From positions 1 through 55,258 of the forward strand of contig NW_023501153.1 in NCBI RefSeq assembly GCF_014066305.1: DNA of 55,258 bases, given 5' to 3'. Shown piece by piece: positions 24,321 to 37,085 of the stretch. The translations under genes and the position numbers were made by a program. Position 1 is the stretch's first letter; every line of letters starts with the position of its first letter. The notes beneath the pieces were generated by a model. That model worked only from the letters and a program-made list of their open reading frames with translations. It did not search any database and had not been told where the DNA came from. The DNA is from Letharia columbiana. Taxonomy: Eukaryota > Ascomycota > Lecanoromycetes > Lecanorales > Parmeliaceae.

Positions 24321-27059
24321 TATTAAGCTATCGTAAGTTAAAAATTATTATAAGATATTTAGATATTTATTAGATTTACGAACTTCTATTATAGATTTAT
24401 TTAAGACTTTAATAAGATCGTTATACTTCTTACGAAGTTAATAAAATTATTATTATTTATAGAAGACTTATAAGTTATTAATATATAAGAAGATATCTTA
24501 ATAATATTTAATTTAAAGTCGCTTAAGTCTTAAGAAGATAAGCGTACTCTTTTTATATTTATCGAAGATATATAAAAGATATTTAATAAATTAAAGATAG
24601 TCTTTATAATTATATTAATCTTATAATACTTTAATCTCGAGCTATTAATATAAGTAGAGATAAATATATTAAGCTATCACTCTAGAGGGTATTCTAATAT
24701 AACTATATAATAAGAAGTAGTATCTAGTCGCCTATTACTCTCGTAAGTAAATCTTAATTAAAACGCGATATAATACTTATAATAAAGAGCTACTAGCTAT
24801 TATAGAGTCATTTAAATATTAGCGCTACTATTATAAGAGTAGTTATTATAAGATCGAAGTCTTAATAAATTATTATAATCTTAAGAAGTTTATAAGTATA
24901 ACGCGTTTAAATAATAGATAAATATAATAAGTTTAAGAGCTTAATCGCTATAACTTTACGATTAAATATTAGAAAAAAATAGATAATCCCGTAGATTCTC
25001 TAAGTAGAATTTCGAAATATAAATAAGACGATAGTATTATCTAATAAGAGAACTATTAGTTATTAAGTAAACTTAAAGAAATCTTATAAGAGTTTCGCGT
25101 AGTAGAAAGAATAAGATTTATATCTAACTATTTTCGAATACTTATTATAGAAACTTACGAAGTCTCTAATATATATTAATAATAAGTATATATTTATATT
25201 ACTATTATAGTTAAGAATTCTATAAAAGACTTTATTAATAATTAGTTCTTTAACGATAAACTTATAAAGCTAACTTATAAGAATAATTATATAAGAAAAG
25301 TATTTATATAATTAAAGTTTAATATAAATAACTCTCTAAGCGACTTAAGCGGTTAACTCTATAGCTACTCTAATAAGAGACTATATTATAATAGAAAGAT
25401 CTATATTCTTAAGTCTCTATAAGATATAATTCTTAAGAGATATTATAATAGTCTATTAAGCGAGCTATTTCGAGATTAAGAAAACTTAAATATTAATTTA
25501 ATATAAGTACTTCTAGCTAAGACTTACTACTAATATAAAAGAATATATTATATTATACTTTATATATATTATAACTAAATTATCTAGATATAAGTTATAT
25601 AATAAGTTAACTCTCTTATCGACTTCGACTTATAAGTAAAAAGATATCTCTCTTAACTTTATTATTAGACTATCGCCTTCTAAGAACTAGCGCGATTACT
25701 CTTATAATATAATTCTTATAATTATAAATTATCTTATAAAGATAACGTATTATATCTCTATAAATAAGACGCTTAATATTAAATAGTTTATATAGATACT
25801 AATCGAAATTATAATATAATATTATAAGTTATTTAACTTAATAGTAACGAACTATAACTCGCTATTTATCTCTTAATTCTAATTTAATATAGCGTATTTT
25901 CTAGAGATAAGATAACGCTTATTAATTATATATTACTCTTAAATCGATAACTAGATTAAGAGATAGAATAGTATTATAAAATAATACTTATAAGTCTTTA
26001 TCTATTAAAAGTAGAATAATTAGATATAGTAATTACTAATAGCCGAATTCGTATATAATAACGCGAAGAACTCTATTATTAGTATATCGCTCTTCGAGAC
26101 TAATATTAACTATAGTTTAAGAATATTATAAAATAAAGAGATCGATTTCAGATCTCATTTTAAAGCTATAGTTAAGAACGCTAAGTATCTCTTTACTCTA
26201 ATAAATATCTATAAGAATATAATTCTAATAGTCTAATAATTATAAGTTAAATACGCTAATAAGTATCGTAAGTCTTATAATTATAAGGTTAATAACTTAA
26301 TATAGCTAAATATTAAATATATTAAAACTAAGCGTAATCGCAAATTAAAGTATAAAAACTTCGATTTCTTTCTTATTACTAACGTGATTAACTTATAGTT
26401 ATATCGCTTATAGTTATCGAAACGCTAGCGTATTTATAATATCTTTCATATATTCTTATTAGAAAAGAACTTCTTAAAAAAAGAGAAGATAAGCTCGCGG
26501 CTAGAAGATATGAAATTTGATAAAGATAATATATTTAAATATATTATTACTAGTATCGTAAATAGCGTAGTTTTTAAATCGAGTAAGAACGATAAGATAG
26601 AAGATCTATATTATTAAGTTTACTAGAAAGAATATTTCAACTCGAAGAATATATAGAAGCCCTTCGAAGGGGTCTCTTATCTATAAAAGCTATTAAGTAA
26701 GTTTTATTAGAAATATTCTAATAAGTCTATAGTAGAATTAATAGCGATCGAAAGAAGACTATAGCGACGCGTTTCGAATAAATCTACGTTACGAAGAATA
26801 AGAATAAAGGAAAGTATTAATCTTCGTTACGGTGCTATAAATAATAGTACTCTTTTATTCTATTTTCTACTCTACGCGAAGGTTTTATAATTTTAATAAA
26901 ATTATTTAGATATTAATATAACGAGAGAATAAGAGTTTAGTATTAAAATTTCGAATAAGCGTCTAATTAGTAATATTACTATTATTCGATATCTATATAA
27001 TTCTTCTTTCTCGAGTATAATATCTTATAGAGACTCGACTTAAAAAAAGAGAGGATAAC
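24321..27059 (+). pseudogene. Gypsy 1 pol relic: RT end, RNase H, integrase, chromodomain
   Basis: Reading RIP stops as Gln/Trp, the plus strand shows in order four parts. The reverse transcriptase thumb (FYYRFI then DFNKIV, from about 24,384) comes immediately after element A. RNase H follows (VAYYSRK at 24,727; NTYNKELLAIIESFKY; EVLINYYNLKKF; DSLSRI near 25,000). The integrase core runs about 25,360-26,100 (NFIIRLSPSKN in place of DFITGLPPSKN; AEFVYNNAKNS), with its C-terminal domain ending IYNIFHIFLLE at about 26,460. Last is a chromodomain at about 26,610-26,720 (EYFNSKNI, then KPFEGVSYL and KLLSKFY). The chromodomain identifies a chromovirus, a group that targets modified chromatin. Protease and the RT fingers/palm with the YxDD site are absent. 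Confidence 0.9.
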
Positions 27060-27317
27060 TATAAGAGTTATAAGAGTCTAAAGAGCCTAAATCGAATATA
27101 GTTTAGAGCTATATTAGATTTAAGAGAACTATTTCTCTAATATAACTATACGATAGTACTAGACGTATAGTAAAGATGTTAATAATAGAGGTTTAATCTC
27201 TCTTACTAACGTATTACCTACGAGATATTTCTATTAAATTCTCTAGAATTTAGTCTATCTTATATAGTAATAATTAAAATATCGTTATTAAGTTATATAT
27301 ATCTAAATCTTATTATA
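27060..27317 (+). repeat. 3' LTR of Gypsy 1
   Basis: The 258-bp partner of the 5' LTR, ending TTATTATA and followed directly by the target duplication AGATC at 27,318. Differences from the 5' copy are almost all transitions, as RIP produces. Confidence 0.92.
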
Positions 27318-28395
27318 AGATCGCTCTCTAAAGTAATAGATAAAGTTAAATAATATAAGAATAATATAGCGATAGAGGAAATTAATAATCTCGAGAATAA
27401 TAGATAATCTCTAAGTTAAAAGAGTAATAATAAGAGAATTATAATTCTCGTTAATAGAAATAAAAAAAGATATATTCGATTTATTAACGACTAAAAAAAG
27501 AAGAATACTTAAAAAAAAATAGATTCTATAAACTAGGCGGAGCGAGTAAATAATATTAATAATAATATTAAGAAATAATAGTATATCTTAGTTAGCTATT
27601 AATACTATAATATAATATAAAAAAAACTAAAATAATTATAATAGAACTCTTCGATAATAAAAAGATTTATAATATCGATATAGTAATAATTTAGAAGCTT
27701 TAGAGAAATATTAATATAAATATATTATATTATTTTCTAAAGAATAGATTTAACTTAATCTATCTCTATTATAATAATATATAAATATATTTCTATATTA
27801 ATAAGAGAATATTATTAAAGTAATAATATTTATTATATTATTTATCGAATCTCTATACTCTTAATATTAAGTTTAAAAATAATAGAATTATATATATATA
27901 TAATATCTATAATCTTAACGATTAATAAATAAACGAATTTAATAAACTATATAAAACGCTTATAAAGTCTAAAAATAATAAATAGATTATACTAGGCGAT
28001 TTTAATCTTTATTATATAATATAGAAAGAATTAAATACTTATATCGATAAGAGAGTAAAAAAACTAATACTTATAGCGAAAGAATTTATTATAAAATAAA
28101 TATTATTAATAGAAATAGTAATATATAAAGAAAACTATTAAATAATAATAGATTTATTATTTATTACTTTAGTATTAATAGTAAATATTATTAATTATAA
28201 TATCGAAAATAATTTCGAAAGTAAATTTAATTATTTTTTAATTTTTATAAAGTTTAAGCTAGTTATAATAGAGTTAATATTAATAATATATCGAAACTTT
28301 AATAAACTAAATGTCGAGATTTATAAGGGCGTAGTTTACTAATAGTTAGCTAGCGAATATAGGCTATAAAAGATATAGTATCGTTATAAAGTTTA
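27318..28395 (+). mobile_element. LINE continuation with AP-like endonuclease (RIP-killed)
   Basis: After the duplicated AGATC the plus strand reads, with RIP stops as Gln/Trp, as the endonuclease domain of a LINE ORF2: IDIVII then KL (for IAIQEPW) near 27,690, an INKRI segment, LGDFNL at about 27,995, IDLLFITLVL (for IDLVFATL) at about 28,150, and NNFESK with FNYFLIF (for ESDH..I) at about 28,220. These are the expected catalytic blocks in order. ORF2 reverse transcriptase does not follow. Recognisable LINE sequence fades at about 28,395, so the 3' part is displaced beyond later insertions or lost. Confidence 0.8.
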
Positions 28396-30179
28396 ATAGT
28401 ATATTTGATAGTAGAACTAATCTCTAAGAAATACTAAAACTCCGAGATATACGAAGTAAATCTATATTCGTTAAGTCTCTAAGTATATAAGATACGTTAT
28501 TAAAACTAGACTCTAAAAGAAACTCTAATATAGAATATATAATATTAACGCCTTAATATAAATAGCGTTAAGGTCTATAACGTATTAGATCTAATAATTA
28601 TCTTCTCTTCTAGATTTTAATTCTTAGACGTCTAAGTAAAAATAGAACGCTTATTAAAAAACCTTTAAACTCTAGTAGAGAAATAAGAGAAAAGAGTCGA
28701 TTTATTAAGATTATAATATTATTTCGATAATATAATAGAATTAACTCTTACGCGTCGTAGACGCGTAATTAATATATTATATAATAATATTAATACTATC
28801 TTCGAGAATAATATCGCTTTTATAATATTAGTTAATAATAATCTATAGTAAGCTAACGCGCTTAATATTAATATTTCTATAGCGCTAGTTAATAATCTCT
28901 ATAGCGAATAATATTAGATTTAAGAATTTATAATAAAACCTCGAAAATTTAATAGATAAAGAAGAAAGAAGAGTTTTTCTATAAATAACGTTATTTCTAT
29001 AGCGTATTATATTTATAGCGAAGCAATATAATAATAATCTTTATTATAGAGATTCGAAGGTAGTAATCGATAGAGCGACGCGTTCGTAATAATACCCTCG
29101 ATTATTAATTAATAATAATAGTAGAAATAATAATAATAGCTAGGCGACGCGACTCTATAGATAGTAGCGAAATATCGTCGTATCGCTACTATCTACGTTG
29201 CTAAGTATTATTTACTAGTATTAACGCTACGATAGAGAATATAAAAACCCCTTTCGAATTATTTATTTTTATTCTTTATAACTTCTAACGTCTCTCTTAT
29301 AAGTACTTACTCTAGCGCTATAACGTTAATATTAATACTAACGTAAATATAGTATATCTTATTATATTAATAATCTACTTCTCTTTATCGTAAGTATCTT
29401 ACTATTATTAATTACGTCGATACGTAAACTAATAATTTTATAATATTCTTTTTTAATAATAATAATAACTTTAATAGTAAGTATATAGTCGTCTTATAGA
29501 CGCGATTACTAACCCTTAACTATTTCTACTACTATCGCTTTATATATATATCTATTAATAAGTTCTAGTATCTAATTTATTATATAGAACTTACTTTTAT
29601 TAAGACGACGATTTATATATTTAAGATAAGTCTTTCTTCTATAATAATTATAAGGTCGAAAGGCGCGGTATTAGTCGCTATATTAAAATCCCCTTATATC
29701 TTTAAGCGTAGATAAGAAAATTAATATAATATTATCGCCGCGTTAAATAATCTTAAAAGCTATCTTATCGACGAATTAAGCTTAATAAGAAGATTACTTA
29801 ATAGTATAAGTTATAGAAATATACGATAGCGATAACTTCGATCGCCTTTATTATAATTATAGATCTTTAAGACTAGCTCGTAATAATATATAAGCGTATA
29901 AAGAAATTGAAGGGAATAAACGAGTTATTAAAGAAGAAGCTTAAAAGCCTTTATTAATATATAGCGGACGTTAATAAGTATTAATATAAAGACTATACTT
30001 TAATTACCTTCTCATTAGAGAATTAGATTAATAAACTCGACTTAATTTCTAATATTAAGATAGCGAAGGATACTTAAATAGCGATTTTTTTTTAGTAGTA
30101 GCGCTGGCGTAAAGTCTTTAAGTAGTTCTTTAATAACTGCTCTAAGTAAAAATACGTCTATATTAATAGTATATGCCCT
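28396..30179. other. Unassigned, relatively GC-richer relic between LINE and Gypsy 2
   Basis: This stretch is RIP-mutated but has more G+C than its surroundings. Plus frame 28,580-28,915 reads as a long helical polypeptide with few RIP stops (EKRVDLLRL, IIELTLTRRRRVINILYNN). A second plus stretch at about 29,640-29,830 reads SKGAVLVAILKSPYIFKRR and then AALNNLKSYLIDELSLIRRL. Between them lie a 13-bp-arm hairpin (29,158-29,195) and a TATA-like ATATAAAAACCCC (about 29,235). I recognise no family. It could be an LTR region, another retroelement's gag, or a host gene caught in the block. A polypurine-like tract on the minus strand (about 30,185-30,197, read as AAAGGGGGTTTATT) may mark the 3' LTR edge of Gypsy 2. 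Confidence 0.4.
29158..29195. repeat. Hairpin with perfect 13-bp arms
   Basis: TAGATAGTAGCGA (29,158-29,170) is perfectly complementary to TCGCTACTATCTA (29,183-29,195) across a 12-nt loop. Keeping a perfect inverted repeat in RIP-mutated DNA is notable because RIP usually erodes one arm differently from the other. It lies about 45 bp upstream of a TATA-like stretch. Confidence 0.6.
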
Positions 30180-30419
30180 AGTATAATAAACCCCCTTTAT
30201 AGTAGAGTTTAATAGATATTTAAATAATATAATTATTTTATTAACTTATATCTTAATAGTAGTAAGAGTAGAGAAGTGCGCGCGTAGTATAAGTATTATC
30301 TAGTCGATGATTATATCTTATTTTATCGCCTTTACTTACTCGCCGTTAATTTATATAATTAATCGAGCTCTTTAGTAATAAGAGACTTATTATTTATTAC
30401 TTAATACTTATACTTACTA

Positions 30420-30786
30420 CTCGCCTATTTATAAGCTTAGATTAGCTCGCTAGTACTAGTTAATTCGTTATCTAATAGTTATTAATTATACTCTTCACCT
30501 TAATTAATTCATTTAACTTTATACTAGACGTCTTTCTTATACTTAATCTTATTAATAATTTCTTTAATCTTTTAAAGCTTATCGTTATCGATAAGATTAG
30601 AAATTTATATAAAGGCTTTCGCTACGTTATCGTAATCGCGAAGATAATAAGACTTAAGTAACGATATATGAAAGGTATTATAAATTCTATACGTCGAGAA
30701 TAGAAGTAGGCGATATATCTACGCCTCTATCTTATCTATAATTTAAAATAATTCTACGAATTTATAAGATAACTTCTTACTTAAAT
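30420..30786 (-). pseudogene. Gypsy 2 integrase C-terminus and chromodomain
   Basis: On the minus strand from 30,786 downward: KKLSYKFVELF, then RIYNTFHISLLK (the RIHNxFHVSLL landmark of Gypsy integrases), RDYDNVAKAFI, and then a chromodomain at about 30,535-30,420. The chromodomain reads YKVK, RIP stop, IN, RIP stop, GEEYN, then LLDNELTSTSELI, where intact chromodomains have YxVKWxGxxxEHNxWxPxxxL. The stops fall where Trp and Gln belong, as RIP predicts. Confidence 0.87.
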
Positions 30787-33700
30787 ATTTCTACTACTAA
30801 CCGAAAAGGTATAATATATCTTATAGAATATTTCATATTAAGTAATATTATATCGTACTCGAGTATAATATAAATAGAGTCGGATATTATATCATTTTTC
30901 TAATATGAGTTCGAGATCTTAACGGGATATTTTACGATATAATATATCTATAATATTATATTATAAAATAGTATATATATAGAATATCTTAATTAAGATT
31001 TCTATATTTATAGAATAATCCGACTAAGATATATAGAATATATTTATTCTTCTTTATTAAGAGAGAGGAAATATAAAGAGTAATCTAATATAGCTATTTA
31101 TCTTTTTATTAATATTAATAATTAGAATAATAATTAAAACTATAAGCGTCTCTATTCTTCTTCTTAAAATTATAATATAAAAGAATATTCTAAATTTTAA
31201 ATCTTTAAATATTATAAGAATAAAATTCTATAATTATCTTTATTTATATATTTATCTTAACGCGTTAGATAAGCTTAATAAACTTTATATTTATTCTTTT
31301 CTTAAATCTTATTTTACTCTTCTATTCTACTCTATCTTAATTCTATTAAATACTCTAAATCTATCTCTATCTAATTAAACTTATTAACTATTTATAAATA
31401 AATTTACTTTTTAAATTATTTTAAATTTCTTCTTTAAAATTAAATCTATTATTATTAATTCTCTCTAATTATAAGTCTATCGATTATCTCTCTATATATT
31501 ATAGAGTATTAATAATATATCTTAATAAATTTATAAATATTAAATTTATCGAAGTACTTTTTATAAGCTTATTATCTTCGCTAATATAATTATTATAATT
31601 ATTAATTAAATTTTTATATAAAGTATTATTAGCTCTTTTAATTTAATTCGATATATTAAGATCTTCTTTAAGATTAAATCTAATCTATTTAAGCTTATTT
31701 TCTTAATACTCTATATAAAGAATTATTATTAGAGTATAAAATATTACTAATAAATAATACTTTTAAATACTATAATATCTTTTAATTATTAAGAAATATC
31801 GCTTATATATAATAGCCTCTCGCGAAAGAATAAAGAATATTATAAGTTATTTAAGCGACTATAGCGTATTTAGATTTTAATTTCTTTTATTATTTTAAAA
31901 TTAAAAGATTCGCTAGATTATTAAAAGAAGCTTTATAAAGATTAAAGATAAGATTATAATTAGAATAATAATTAGAAAACTTATTATTTCGTCTATATTA
32001 CTAAAGCTAATTATATTTATTCTTATTATCTAAATTTTTAATCTTAGATTTTATCGCTTAATTAAGCGTATTTTTATTTAATTAACTTATTCGCTTAGCT
32101 CTTTATAATTAACTACTTATATTAATATTTTAATAGTTTTAAAATATCTTTTTAAGCGCTTTTTAATAGATCTTCATTTATAATTTCTTTTTAATATTAA
32201 TCTTTTAATTTAATTTCTTTAATTTTATATTATTATAACTTAAATATAAAAGCGTAATTTATTTATATAGATAGTTTAAATTTAATTAAGTTCGATTATA
32301 ATAGATAGCTAATTTCTTATAAGCCGTTTTAAGAGCTTTAAAAAATTCTTTTTTTTAAGAAACTCTCTTTCTTCTTAATTTTCTAAGCTTTTTATTTATA
32401 TAATTAAATAAATAATTATAAACGTTAAAAACGTAGTAAATTATAGCTTTCTTTTCTTTACTTATTAATTTTATAAATTTATAAAAAAATCTAATAAGCT
32501 AAATTAAATATTAAATCTATTAGAAATTAATCGAAAATTATTTAGATATCTAGACTATAATTTTTATTTATAATTATTTTTTATTATTTAATCTTAAGTA
32601 GATAGTTAATCTATTTTTTAAAAAGTATATAATATTAATATAAAGAAGTAGAGCGTAGATTAATATCTAATAAATTAAATTTTAGCGAGTCTTAATATTC
32701 TAAAAAAGCTTAAAAAAGCGTCTCTAATAATATTACTTTTTTTTAAAAAATTAACGTTTATCTAATATTAAAATATTTTTATTTTAAAGTTATTTAATTT
32801 ATAATATAAAAAAAACCTCTTTATATTAATCGCTAATATTAATATATATAATAATTTTTTAAATTTTAATATAATTAATAATATAATAATTAGAATAATA
32901 ATAAGAAATATTATATCTTTATTAGAGTTATTAATAAGCTAATTATATTTATTTAAACTTAATTCTTATCTTCTTTATTATCTTAACTTCTTTAAAATTT
33001 CTTATTTATTAAAATAACTTTAATATTATTTAGAAGTTCTTTTAAAATTAATTAAATAATATATATTATATAGAAAATATATTATAAATAATTTAAAGAC
33101 TTAAATTCTCTAATATTAAGCGAGTTTTCTATTATAAAAATAAAAAGATAAATAATTAAATCTTCGAAGAGTATATTATTATTACTAGCGTTATTAATTA
33201 TAAGTTTAAATATATAATTTTAAATCTTATATTTTATAAGAATTAGATTAATAATACTTATAAGTTTTTAATTAATATATTTATCTTCGATATACTCGAA
33301 GTTTATAAGAATCTTATATTATTACTAGTTAATATTAATAAAAAAGATTAGAATTATTATAAATAATTAATAGTTATAAGATAATTAATAATTTAGAGCT
33401 AGAGAGATTTTAATATTATTAATTAATAAATTTTTTAATAATCTTATCTTTAGCTCTATAACTTTTCTTATTAGCTAATTCTTTATAATAAATATTAACT
33501 TTAATTATATATTAGAGTTAAAATAACGTAAAAGTTATAGTATTTTAAAATTATTAATAATTATAAATAAAATACTAATATTTATAATCTAGCGATAAAA
33601 TTATTTTAAGAAGTTTTCGCGTATAAACTTTCGATCTTCTAATATTATAAGAGAATTTTAATATTATTTTTTCTAGAGTAAATAGTAAGCTAGATATTCT

Positions 33701-36619
33701 ATTTATCGTTTTATTTATTAATAATTTATATTATTTAATTTAGAAATATATTTAATTTTTATAATTATTAACTAGATTTATTTATTATAAATTACTTAAA
33801 TTAGATTTCTTAATATATCTCTTAGACTTAATATATACTATTATATCGCTTATTTTATAATCTATAAATAAATAAATTAAAATCTTATTATAGTAATAAT
33901 AAATAATATATAACTTCTCGAAATCGATAAGCGTATATTTATTAAATTATATTTACTTCTAAGATTTTCTAATTTCTAAGCTCTAATAAATAGATTAACG
34001 ATTATTATTAGATTTAAATTAATTCTATATAATTTATACTATCTTTATTTATTACTATATCTATTATTTTTTATTATTAATATTAAAAAGAAAGTAAGAT
34101 TTATTATTATCTTTATATCGAAATATATTTATTAATATCTTATATTAAATATCGTTAATTAAGAAAATTAAATCTACGCTAAATAAAGATCTAATTAATA
34201 TCTTAAAATTAAGATATTTAAAGAGAAATTAAAAGAAATATATAAATAAATAAAATATTAAAAATAAAATAAGATTAATATTTAATATATAAATTCTATC
34301 TTCTTATTATAATAGAAACTTATATTACTTTAATAACTTATATTACTTTAATAATATATCGCTATATTATTTCTAATATTTTAAATTAAAGATTAACTCT
34401 TTCTAATTAATATTATAATTAGTAATTATATATTTAAAAATATATAATAATATTAATATAGAATTAATATTTAATTTAATTAATTTAAAACTCTAATTAG
34501 TTTAGCTATTAACGCTTTTCTACTTAATATAATATATACTTAATTTACTTTAATACTACTTATTTATTATTATATTATTTTAAATATTAAGATTAAGAAT
34601 TATATTTATTTAATTAATATTCTAATCGCTAGCTATATTAATAAAAGCGTATATTAATATCTTAAAATTATTAAATAAATTTTATTAAGTATTAATATAA
34701 AATTAAAATCTAGCTTAAACGCTTTAATAATTTAATTAACTAGACTAGTTATTATCTAAATCTTCTATATATAAAAATTAAATCTTTTATTATATTAAAA
34801 TTATTTTTAAATATTAATATCTTTTTATTAATATAATTCTCTTTTATTTAAGTAATATTATAATATTTTTTACTTAGATATTAAAATATTAAAATACTAT
34901 ATTCTTCGCTTTTAATTAGATAATATCGTCTTTAAGTTAATATCTTTAATTTTATAAAAATAATAATTAGTTCGTTATAGATAAAGGCGAAAAAGAAATA
35001 ATATCTTCTTCTATCTTTAGAGTAGAAGAAGAGAAAAAAATAAGTAAATTAATTATAAGCTATACGCGGCTCGATATCTAAGAATAATAAATTAATAAAG
35101 TTATAATATTAAAATAAAGAGCTCTTCTTATAATTAATAAATATAAAATTAAATAGAAATTAATTAAATTAATAAGATTATCTTTAGTAGATATATCGTA
35201 TATATAAAGAATATCGAAATATATAAAATATATATAGAATATAAAAGAGGGCGTATATATATAGCTGTGAATATCTAAAGTATATTTGAAATATAAAAAG
35301 AAGCGCTTATATATAGCTCTACGATATATATTAATAAAAAAAAATTAATCTTTTTTCTAATTAACTTTCTAATTAATATTTAAACTTAATCTATCTTTAA
35401 ATAGTATTTTATTTTAATAAGATTTTAGTTATATAATATTAATTAGTTTAATAATAAATATTTAATATTATTCTTTTCTAATTTACTCTCTTCTTTTTTA
35501 AAAATTCTTTTTATTATTATAATAATTATATTATAATATACTTATTTATTATAATATTATCTATATCTAAAGAAAATAAAATTATTTTCTTTATATTCTA
35601 TAATTAAATTAAATTAATAATATTATTTTTATAAAGTAAATATATATCTAATAGCGCTATATCTCTTAATATAATAATTAATTATAATATTAAATATAAT
35701 TCGTTAATATATAATATTATTATTTATTAAAGCTATTAACTCGATAATCGCGAAAGCTTAGAAAATTCTTAATAATTTATTAACTATTAATCTAAGCTTA
35801 TTTAAATTATTAAAGCGAAGTAAAAATAAGACTTCGCGAAGATAAAAATTAGAAGATTATACGCGAAGTTTAAGAAGTATAATTATAAATAAGAAAAGTG
35901 CGTAATTACGTTAATTATATATATTTAAACTAAATAGTAAATTAATTATATATATTAATTATATTATTACTAATTAAACTTTAAAGCTTATATATTAAAG
36001 AAAATTTATAAATAGTAGAGATTAATAAATTTAATTATTTTTTAAATTATATTTACTTAAGTAATAAAAAAGATCTTAATTTATATAACTTCAAAATCGA
36101 TTAGTTCGCTTCGAATTTAAACCTCTATATTATAAATACTTTAAGAAATTATAAAGATAAAATTAGCGAGCGATTTTAATAATATAACTTATTTTTTAAT
36201 AATTATAAATAAAGAAAATTATTAACTAATATCTAGCGACTTAATTATATATATTTTATATAAAAAGAATTATTTTATAATTAAAAGATATATAGCTTTT
36301 TAGATAATTACGATAAGATATAAGTTTATAAATAATAATATAGTATTATTAAAGTCTAGACGTAGTTTTTATAAAAAGAAAATATATAATAAATAAAAGA
36401 AAAACTATTCTAAGTTAAGAATAAGATATTCTAATTATTATTTTATTTATTACGCTTAATTAATAATATTTAGCTATTATACTTAATCTAATAACTTTAT
36501 ATATTTTATATTTATAGAATAAAACTCTTTAAATCGATTTAAATATAGATATATATTTATAAAAATGTTATTACTTTAGTAAAAGAGGCTTCTTATTCTA
36601 AAATCTATATTAAATTAAA

Positions 36620-37085
36620 GATTATATCCCTACGTCTAATAGCTTTAATTTCTATAATTATTATTAATATCGCGATTAAATTTATATAGTAATAGTACGC
36701 CTTTTTTATTAGCGAGTATTTCTATATTTAATAGCTTTAGTTCTTATAATTACTATTAATATCGCGATTAAATTTATATAATAATAGTATATCTTTCTTA
36801 TTAGCGGGTATTTCTATATTCGATAGCTTTAATTCTTATAATTACTATTAATATCGCGATTAAATTCGTATAATAATAGTATATCTTTCTTATTAACGAG
36901 TATTTCTATATTCGATAGCTTTAGTTTCTATAGTTATTATTAATATCGTAATTAAATTCGTATAGTAATAGTATATCTTTTTTATTAACGAGTATCTCTA
37001 TATTCGATAGCTTTAGTTTTTATAGTTACTACTAATATTGCGACTAAATTTATATAGTAATAATATATCTTTCTTATTAGCGAGT
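36620..37085. repeat. 92-bp tandem array in element B (about five units)
   Basis: The same unit as in copy A, inverted. The landmark CTTTCTTATT or CTTTTTTATT falls at about 36,701, 36,793, 36,885, 36,977 and 37,069, again exactly 92 bp apart. A has six units, so copy number differs between the two copies. Confidence 0.88.

Larger units (their letters stand above)
10846..27317 (+). mobile_element. Chromodomain Ty3/Gypsy retrotransposon 1, nested host of element A
   Basis: It is bounded by two 258-bp direct LTRs (10,846-11,103 and 27,060-27,317), flanked by a perfect 5-bp target duplication AGATC. LTR ends are TA...TA, as expected for TG...CA after RIP. The order of internal parts is gag-like, [12.1-kb element A], reverse transcriptase thumb, RNase H, integrase, chromodomain, which is the chromovirus order. 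Without element A only about 4.35 kb remains, and the protease and most of the reverse transcriptase are missing at the junction with A. The element was therefore shortened as well as interrupted. It is itself inserted in a LINE. Confidence 0.88.
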
